Source: Branchiostoma floridae (lineage: Eukaryota; Chordata; Leptocardii; Amphioxiformes; Branchiostomatidae). Taken from it: DNA of 64,000 nucleotides. Where the stretch lies: positions 13,361,822-13,425,821 of the forward strand of contig NC_049982.1 of the NCBI RefSeq assembly GCF_000003815.2. The letters run 5' to 3'. The position numbers and the translations under genes were made by a program. The notes below the pieces were generated by a model. It made no database searches, was not told the origin of the DNA, and saw nothing but the letters and a program-made list of their open reading frames with translations. How positions within the stretch are numbered: position 1 is the stretch's first letter; every line of letters starts with the position of its first letter. Of the stretch, positions 57,716 to 64,000 are shown piece by piece.

Positions 57716-58080
57716 TTGTTTGTTTGTTTGTTTATTTTGCATGCCCGACAACTACCTTATGGAGTAACACACCAGGTTTATACTGAACAGTATAAGCTGC
57801 ATATCCGGACAGATTTATTTGCTCCACTCACACCCGAACCTGGAAAGACCCCTATTTTTTTCGATAAGTGCGGTGGGTTCTTTAACGTGCTCAAGGTGTG
57901 GCTCTCCTCAAACACGGGACCTCCATTTAATGTCCTATCTGAGGGATGGCCTTAATTGAAACTAGGTACTCATTTTCACCTGAGTAAAGTGAGGAAAGTC
58001 GTGAAATGTGCAAGGGCACAAGATCGGTGGCACCTCAACGGACCCAGAAGCTCTGGAAATTTCATTTTAAAAACACTACC
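57716..58080. repeat. SINE-body copy after a (GTTT)n tract
   Basis: A GTTTGTTTGTTT tract (57715-57735) is followed by GGTGGGTTCTTTAACGTGCT, AGGTGTGGCTCTCC, TCAAACACGGGACC and GAGGAAAGTCGTGAAATGTG, shared with 6.9 and 7.2-7.35 kb. The tRNA-like head of the 7.4-kb copy is not clear here. It lies in a SMYD5 intron. Confidence 0.65.
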
Positions 58081-58728
58081 GATTGCACCACACAACCCCA
58101 CGTGTTAAGTTATCATAAACAATATGCACACCTTATATCTGTATCTATAATGTGCAGTATACATTTACATTTCCAATTCATCAAACATATAGCACAATTC
58201 AAAATGTTTATCATGAATATCATAATAAAAGTACACAGTATCAAACATTTACAAACTGCAATTTAAAATCAAGTGAGGTCACGGTTGACCTGGTATTGGC
58301 AATTGTGTAATGTCACTAATGGTTCATTGCACCTTAAGCTCTTACAGAAGAGATGCTTTTGCCATCATGCAAAGTGGAACTGTGATATCACCTTAATGTA
58401 GCCTAAGTGTTAAGTGCACTTTCCATGTACTTATTACCAGAACCCAAGGTCTGAAAACATGCTACCTGAAGGGTTATAGTTACACAACTTCCTCACAGTG
58501 CAGCTGTGCAATTAAGACTGCCAACTGAAGGATCTTAAACTTCCAGTAATAAATAATGAGTTAAACAGATTGAGCTAATTGGTCATTCAGCAGCAGGAGC
58601 TAAGGCGTGATCCTGTATCAAATATCCACAAGAATTCAGCAAAACCTGTAGGGTCAGCGCCTACTAATATCAACATGTGTGTTGGGTTCTTTTGCGAATA
58701 ACATTAGAGGTTTAAGCTATGCCAAAAA

Positions 58729-58776
58729 GCAGTTACTCAAGCAACTGGATATGATTTTGGAAACGGTCAGACGTTT
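58729..58776 (+). repeat. 48-bp conserved core of an unnamed dispersed element, copy 2
   Basis: GCAGTTACTCAAGCAACTGG, ATATGATTTTGGAAACGGTC and AGACGTTT match the minus strand of 6701-6748. The surrounding plus-strand open frame (58679-58957) is probably incidental to this repeat and lies antisense in a SMYD5 intron. Confidence 0.6.
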
Positions 58777-59092
58777 CAACTGGAATCCACCATTTTTTGT
58801 CAGTGACACTAAAGTGATCTGGAAGAAACAGGCCTTTTATACTCTAGCTATGAATGAAGACAATTTCAGATGTCCAATCAGAAACGTTGTAAGACAATTT
58901 CAGACTGAAGACAATTTTGATTCCAAAGAGAACAAAGGTAAGGCAAAGTCAGGTTGAATACAATTTTGCATTTCAAAGGAAGGCAAGGCTAAGACACAGC
59001 TAACACAAATGAGTCAATTAGCTCCTGTTGTTTTAGTTACAGGAGCTAAAAGTTTTGTTGCTGGGGGGGTGCTATGTCCCAAGCGCCGGAAA

Positions 59093-59343
59093 GTTCCATA
59101 CGCAGAGGTTCCATGCACGTTAGAGGTTCCATGCACGTTAGAGGTTCCATGCACATTAGAGGTTCCATGCACTTAACAGGTTCCATGCACGTTAGAGGTT
59201 CCATGCACGTTAGAGGTTCCATGCACGTTAGAGGTTCCATGCACGTTAGAGGTTCCATGCACGTTAGAGGTTCCATACACGTTAGAGGTTCCATGCACGT
59301 TAGAGGTTCCATGCACGTTAGAGGTTCCATGCACGTTAGAGGT
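59093..59343. repeat. 18-bp minisatellite, about 14 copies
   Basis: AGGTTCCATGCACGTTAG is repeated with few changes. The unit is six codons long, so both strands stay open (GSMHVR repeats on plus, LTCMEP on minus). It is an intronic minisatellite in SMYD5. I do not call a protein. Confidence 0.97.
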
Positions 59344-59439
59344 CTAACACCCAAGGCTCCTCAATACACCAGCCCTTGTTGAGTGATACCAGTATATAAT
59401 TTCCTTAATATATCATATCATTTTATGGAAAACTTAAAC

Positions 59440-59602
59440 TTGTACCTGTGGAAACCACCTGGCCGGTGTGAAGCTTAAAACTTCTATATAATTTTCCCCT
59501 TGACACTGATAATAAGTACTGATAATAATCCTGTCTGTCCACACAGACCCATTTTCATGGGTCAATTAACTCAGTGGTCCTGTTGGACAGGTCTCACTGT
59601 AT
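59440..59602 (-). mobile_element. pogo/Tigger-like end, minus orientation
   Basis: Reading from 59602 on the minus strand, TA is followed by CAGTGAGACCTGTCCAACAG and GACCACTGAG. A GACCCAT-TTTC-ATGGGTC hairpin (59545-59562) lies inside. It resembles the ends at 16159 and 61496. The inner boundary is approximate. Confidence 0.5.
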
Positions 59603-59637
59603 GATGAATGTCAAACTACTGAGAAGACATGACTCAC

Positions 59638-59708
59638 CTTAATAACTTCTGTCTACTGTGCCTACTCCTTGTTCTCTCACATTCATCCAAATAACAGATG
59701 AACAACTC
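59638..59708 (-). CDS. SMYD5: SMYD5 exon, SET C-terminal part
   Basis: Minus strand: an acceptor after a T-rich run (TTTTTACAG) at 59709, 71 nt, and donor TTAAG|GTGAGT at 59638. Encodes ELFICYLDECERTRSRHSRQ then KLL plus two bases of Arg. CYLD contains the conserved SET tyrosine, and RSRHSR..KLLRENYLF matches recalled SMYD5 proteins. It begins in phase 0 and ends with two leftover bases, joining exactly to the last exon. Confidence 0.92.
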
Positions 59709-61269
59709 CTGTAAAAAAAAAAAAATCAGCATTGAGCAGAGAGCTCTACCTTACAGGTTTTGATATCGGCATATATATAATAAAGCCATTCGTGAATAGT
59801 ATGTATGAATGTACGAGAGAGAAGGCCAAACATTCAAATATTTGTCTGGTTCATCACGATGTAGAGAGCTCTCAAAACACATTTCTTGATGGGGGACCAA
59901 TTTACAAGATAACTTATTCACAACAGCAAAACAAATACGTAGGGAAAAAATATCACTTACACCCACATCTCTATCCTATTTTTGTCTTCAACCTGACAAC
60001 TGGTACTTAAGAGCAGAAATGACATGTTGGTGATGTTATTGACAAAAGGATGTCTGATCTTCAATAGCCAACAGCTGAGATTGCATTGGTTTTGGAGCAT
60101 CAATTTGTGTTTGTACAAAAGCAGAAAAAGCCTTATTAGGAGCAACTCATGATCAAGTACTATCAACTCTTAACATGCATGAAGACAAAAATAGTTGATT
60201 CCATCAAAACGCCCACAGTAAGGCCCTTAACATGATTCACAGGCAGACGTTTTGCCTCCAACAGAGCAAGAAGAAAATTGTGACAAGACATGCACATACA
60301 TGTGCCTTCAGAGAACTCATTCAATTATACAATATTACAATAAATTGACAATTAACATGTTAAGAATATCGGTTTTCTAGGAGGAAGACAATTTGATGCA
60401 CACACAATGTGTCATTTAACATGTAAATAGAGAATCATTCTTTTACTTTTAACACAAGAATTTACAACACCAGCTAGGGCTCAAAATGATAGGTGCATGG
60501 TACCATGCACTTTTTGTTCATCCAGAATTGGAGCTGTGGAACTACTTTGTTAATATGGTGTAGTGTAGTGTTACATCAGTACATAGAGTCTCAAAACTGT
60601 CACCCAGGGGACTGAACAAAAGTGACCATTCAGGACCGGCTTGAACTCAGAATCAGCTCACAATATGGCATACATTAAAATGGTTTCCAAGTCAGTGTTT
60701 TTACATCATGTCAAATATTTCTCACATGCATTACATGGACAAAAATGGTGTAGTTTGAAACAGCAAAACTGCAAAAAGGGTCTGTGTTATATAACATTAC
60801 ACAAAGAAGTATTCAACACTAGGTGACTAGAATGAGATATAAGTTTGTCTAATGTCTACAGTCAAGGAACGAATTCATTGGCATATCATTGGCAGTGCAC
60901 AGCATCATTATAGCCCACTCCGGGCAGCTCTGTGCTACACATATCTCCATCCTTTTGTTAGGAATATGTTTAGATTGGACTGCCATGTATGAATCCTGAA
61001 TTTCATGTAAACACATCAATGCAAATGTCAAATAAACCAAAGTTGACAAAACATAAAAACTACTTGTCTCTTTGGACAACTCTTTGCAAAATATCCCCCA
61101 TTGCGGGACACAAATCCACAGCCAAGACGTTTAAGAAGTTGTCGACTGAATGTCTGCTATTTTTCTCTGCTTTAAAAGCATGTTAAGGTCAAAATTTACG
61201 GTGCGATTGCCGTCACAACATCAGGCATATTGGTTTTACAAAGATTTCTCAATAAGCATCATCAAAAAA

Positions 61270-61496
61270 TCAATGTGGCTGCCCATTGGAAAATTAGGTG
61301 GCCGTCTTGGACAGGAATTGGGACCCGTCTGGTCCACATCTAACATGATGGCCATTGGCACGTTGGACAGGTGACCATCTTGGGAAGGTCACTTAACGCT
61401 AGCGTATATGCGAAAATTTTCGGGACTGAGAAAAACTGGGTGTTATGGCCAGAAGTAATCCACTTGAAGAGGTGACTGCTTAGGCAGGTTTGACTG
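61270..61496 (-). mobile_element. pogo/Tigger-like end, minus orientation
   Basis: From 61496 on the minus strand: TA, then CAGTCAAACCTGCCTAAGCA. Further in are AAGATGGTCACCTGTCCAAC and CCAAGACGGCCACCTAA-type words. The terminal 12 bp are identical to those of 16159-17562. The inner boundary is approximate. It lies in a SMYD5 intron. Confidence 0.6.
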
Positions 61497-61811
61497 TACT
61501 TCAATACATCAGCATACTGCATGTTTGTGACATTAAAGCATTGAAAAATTGTTACAACTTTTGGCATTACTTGTTCAAAATGCTGTAAAATCAAATGGTT
61601 TACTACCAACTTACAGATTTCAACTGCAAGTCTGGACATGCAGCTACTAGCAACATGTCGCCAATTGTTAGGTTGGGTGCACCAGTAGTGCACCTATTTA
61701 CAAACATGAATATTCAGAAATGCAAGTTCTTTGATTCAATTTCTTTGAGTAAATTTCTTACATTTTCCTGCTTATGTAACGCCTCATTATCATCAGGCCA
61801 CTGACACTTAC

Positions 61812-61906
61812 CTCTCCCTCAGTAATGTCTCGAAGGGCTCTCATACTGAGTACATAATTGCTTTCATCAAATGATGGTTCAGCAGTAGGCTCGCAGCTGT
61901 GGTTAC
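61812..61906 (-). CDS. SMYD5: SMYD5 exon with the NHSC SET motif
   Basis: Minus strand: acceptor GGGTTGCTAG, exon from 61906, donor GGAGAG|GTAAGT at 61812; 95 nt. With the previous exon it reads CCNHSCEPTAEPSFDESNYV and then LSMRALRDITEGE. NHSC is the SET pseudoknot/zinc signature, and GE precedes the next exon's E-L-F-I-C-Y-L-D. The usual NHSCxPN has Thr instead of the last Asn here (CCT ACT). The phases (1+2 bases in, 0 out) fit both neighbours. Confidence 0.93.
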
Positions 61907-62511
61907 CTAGCAACCCAAGACATGAGAATGGGTTCATACACCTCCATTGCCTTTATCTTAAAATTGAAGAAACTCAATTTGCATTTGAGAATGGAGATCC
62001 ATCATTTTAGCACTCATCAAAGCTGAAAAATTTATATAACAACATAGAATGACCACCCACTTCTATTGATCCACTACCATCAAACAATTTTGTCATCTAA
62101 AGAAGACTTTGTGAAATTTTGATAAGAAGAATCTGTACAAAGCTCATTGTAATGAAATAATCAAACACGTCTTATAAAAGAAATGAGGCCATGTTAGATA
62201 ATTTTTGTCCTTGAGAAGCATCTTCCACAGTTCACATATTCAGCATGATTCTTTGTGGACTATTCAAGAGTTGGTCTGTACATAGTCACATTAGTTCAGT
62301 TATATTAAATCACTTAAATGGTAATCTTAATGCTAAAAACACGTTAACAGCAAAAATCAGTTATCGCAATAGGGCACAGCCTACTAGTAGTGAGATACCT
62401 GTTTAACCATCAGCACATTAAAAGGTAAATTTTGGGTTAAACTGGTACAGATTCAGGAGTCAGACAGATAAGTCTGCCAGAAGTTTATCAAACATGCATG
62501 TAGTTACTCAC

Positions 62512-62568
62512 AGCAACTCTGCAGAATGTAAAGTCCAGATCCCTCACAATTCAGGAAACTTCCTGACT
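62512..62568 (-). CDS. SMYD5: SMYD5 exon, mid SET domain
   Basis: Minus strand: acceptor TTTTTTCAG before 62568, 57 nt, donor GTTGCT|GTGAGT at 62512. Encodes SGSFLNCEGSGLYILQSC, strongly like the FLNCEGSGL..LQSCCNHSC segment of vertebrate SMYD5. It starts with two bases completing a Glu codon and ends with one base of the second Cys of CCNHSC. Confidence 0.93.
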
Positions 62569-63027
62569 CTGAAAAAAGATAGTTTACACGTGTGAGTTAC
62601 ATCAATGTTTTCAATGACACTTTAGGTGTGCATTGCTATACTATTAATGTACCTGGCTGCATATCCACTACTGAGTGCATGTACATGTGATGTATGCTAC
62701 CGATTTTAGAATTAGATCTTTCAGATCAACACCAACATAATATTGTATTCTCAAATCTGCCCTACTTGAGTTCAGCATTAACCCTTTTAGTTGGTGGATC
62801 TAAGCTGCTTTTAAAAGTAGTGGAAGTAACAAATCAAAGCCAGATCACTTATTTTAGGACTAGGCTAATCCTTACATGCAGCTGAAGACACTAAAAAGGC
62901 AATAGCAAAAAGCTCATCTGTATGTATTGGGTGCCATTAAAAAGTAAATATTTGTGATGCTGCAACTGTATCAGTCTCAATATAACCACACACTTCCTCG
63001 CTAACGAGTTCATATGACATCCTTAAA

Positions 63028-63261
63028 CCCTTAAACTGCCAAACCCGGATATATCCGGCACACATATACATGTCCTGTGTGCCGCATCCAGATATATCCG
63101 GGATACCGTATTCCCCCGAAGTAGCAGCTTTGCGCGCATGTAGCGCACGAACCTCAGAAGTTAAGGACTTCGGCCTTGTTCGGGGGGTTCTTTTTGGAGG
63201 TCAGCGGCCAACCCTGGCACTGATAGCATTCTATAGGGCTGAAACTCTGGCAGTTTAAGGG
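63028..63261. mobile_element. piggyBac-like MITE, 234 bp
   Basis: CCCTTAAACTGCCA (63028-63041) and TGGCAGTTTAAGGG (63248-63261) are perfect 14-bp inverted repeats. TTAA follows on the right (63262-63265); on the left TTAA (63023-63026) is one base away. CCCTT...TGCCA ends and a TTAA target are piggyBac traits. A large inner hairpin pairs CCCGGATATATC / CGGCACAC with GTGTGCCG / GATATATCCGGG (63045-63102). It lies in a SMYD5 intron. Confidence 0.88.
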
Positions 63262-63621
63262 TTAACATAATATGATATCATGACAAAATAGCCTATTAGC
63301 ATTACCAAGACACATTATGCATCAGCCAAGTACTATTATTTACACTTATTAACAGAAGAATAACAGACATGACTAGACTACCACTAACTTTGGTTTGCAC
63401 TTCTAGTTGTCTATCTTACTCACATGTGGAATCTTCTTTTGTTCACTGCAAAAAAATTCTGGGTCCAGCAGGATTTGCGTTATTGTTCATGTTGTTGCCA
63501 TCTGCAACTATTATTAGACATGCCAGCCATATGCATTTCCCACAAAGTTGGCTTTTATACCATGCATGCAAACTTAATGGACAAATGAAGGGATCTGGGA
63601 GTGCAGCAGTGTTGTCCCTAC

Positions 63622-63728
63622 CATGTTCCATGTCCACGTAGAGCTGATCGATGAATGCATCAAGTTTTTCCCTGTCCTGAGATGGAAGCTCCAGTGCATC
63701 GCAGTTGTGCACATACACACTGAGGGAA
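63622..63728 (-). CDS. SMYD5: SMYD5 exon, first one visible in the window
   Basis: Minus strand: acceptor CACGCACAG before 63728, 107 nt, donor CATG|GTAGGG at 63622. After one base it encodes [20 protein letters not shown] then [15 protein letters not shown] and one base of Glu. The match to the SLSQWVHACDTLELKPQDRE region recalled from human SMYD5 is clear. Earlier exons (MYND zinc finger and N-terminal SET) must lie to the right of 64000; 63729-64000 shows none. Confidence 0.93.
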
Positions 63729-64000
63729 CTGTGCGTGTACAACAGAATACTCTTATTTAGCCTTAAGAAATCAAGTTGACAATGATAAAAACAATCGACA
63801 CTGCAATGAATAGGCTTTTTTTAAGGAAAGACAATCTAAATTCAAATGCCTGATAATGATGGTAATTTTTTAAAACACTAAGGATTTGGTGCGACAGTTT
63901 GCCAACACCTGCACATAACATTTTCCACTAAAAGCCGTAAATCTTTTCTTTTAAAGAATATATAAAAATTCAGAAAGTCTCAGTCCCAGAGATGGGTACT

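Noticed and set aside
58679-58957. 92-codon plus-strand frame in a SMYD5 intron
   Set aside because: It overlaps the 48-bp dispersed repeat core, and nothing resembling a conserved protein was seen.
59046-59382. 102-codon frames on both strands at 59.1-59.35 kb
   Set aside because: Entirely explained by the 18-bp minisatellite.

Overview
The window reads as an animal nuclear genome segment, most likely a cephalochordate (amphioxus, Branchiostoma). The evidence is spliced genes with GT-AG introns of about 0.1 to 4 kb, two recognisable chordate-type proteins (a prokineticin-receptor-like GPCR and the 3' half of SMYD5), and a very dense load of short non-autonomous transposons, a tRNA-derived SINE and minisatellites. 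The genus is inferred, not shown. There are no operons, bacterial genes, CRISPR arrays or rRNA/tRNA genes. Four runs of N are assembly gaps.

Genes, left to right. (1) A plus-strand gene of unknown identity whose last two visible coding exons are near 10.73-10.79 kb and 14.96-15.14 kb. (2) A minus-strand gene of unknown identity, ending tail-to-tail with the first, with its last exons at 21.81-21.91 and 23.13-23.21 kb and perhaps a microexon at 24.16 kb. (3) A complete three-exon plus-strand gene at 45.94-49.05 kb coding for a 405-residue rhodopsin-family receptor closest in memory to prokineticin receptors. (4) The last five coding exons of SMYD5 on the minus strand, 56.87-63.73 kb; the gene continues past the right edge. 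Two short open frames (0.9 kb and 32.2 kb) are weak candidates.

The rest is repeats. Regions 1-10 kb, 16-24 kb, 26.8-30 kb, 37-45 kb and 51-63 kb hold elements whose ends can be read directly: a 1.4-kb TA-flanked pogo/Tigger-like element (16.16-17.56 kb), a 234-bp piggyBac-like MITE (63.03-63.26 kb), two 342-bp hAT-like MITEs (22.7 and 23.45 kb), a 208-bp TA-flanked MITE nested inside an older repeat (37.4 kb), a SINE with perfect 10-bp target duplications (44.28-44.56 kb), and a 1.26-kb long-TIR element (54.42-55.68 kb) with 10-12-bp duplications whose empty site is preserved in a related copy at 51.5 kb. The most unusual structure is at 38.29-40.49 kb. Two successive elements share the same left-end hairpin and 162-bp internal tandem units. 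Each has its own subterminal inverted repeat, and the two pairs are perfectly nested and end in back-to-back hairpins. This may be a Helentron/HINE-like or otherwise undescribed element.

The genes share no evident pathway. Conserved sequence is confined to exons, and the intergenic DNA is mostly mobile-element debris.
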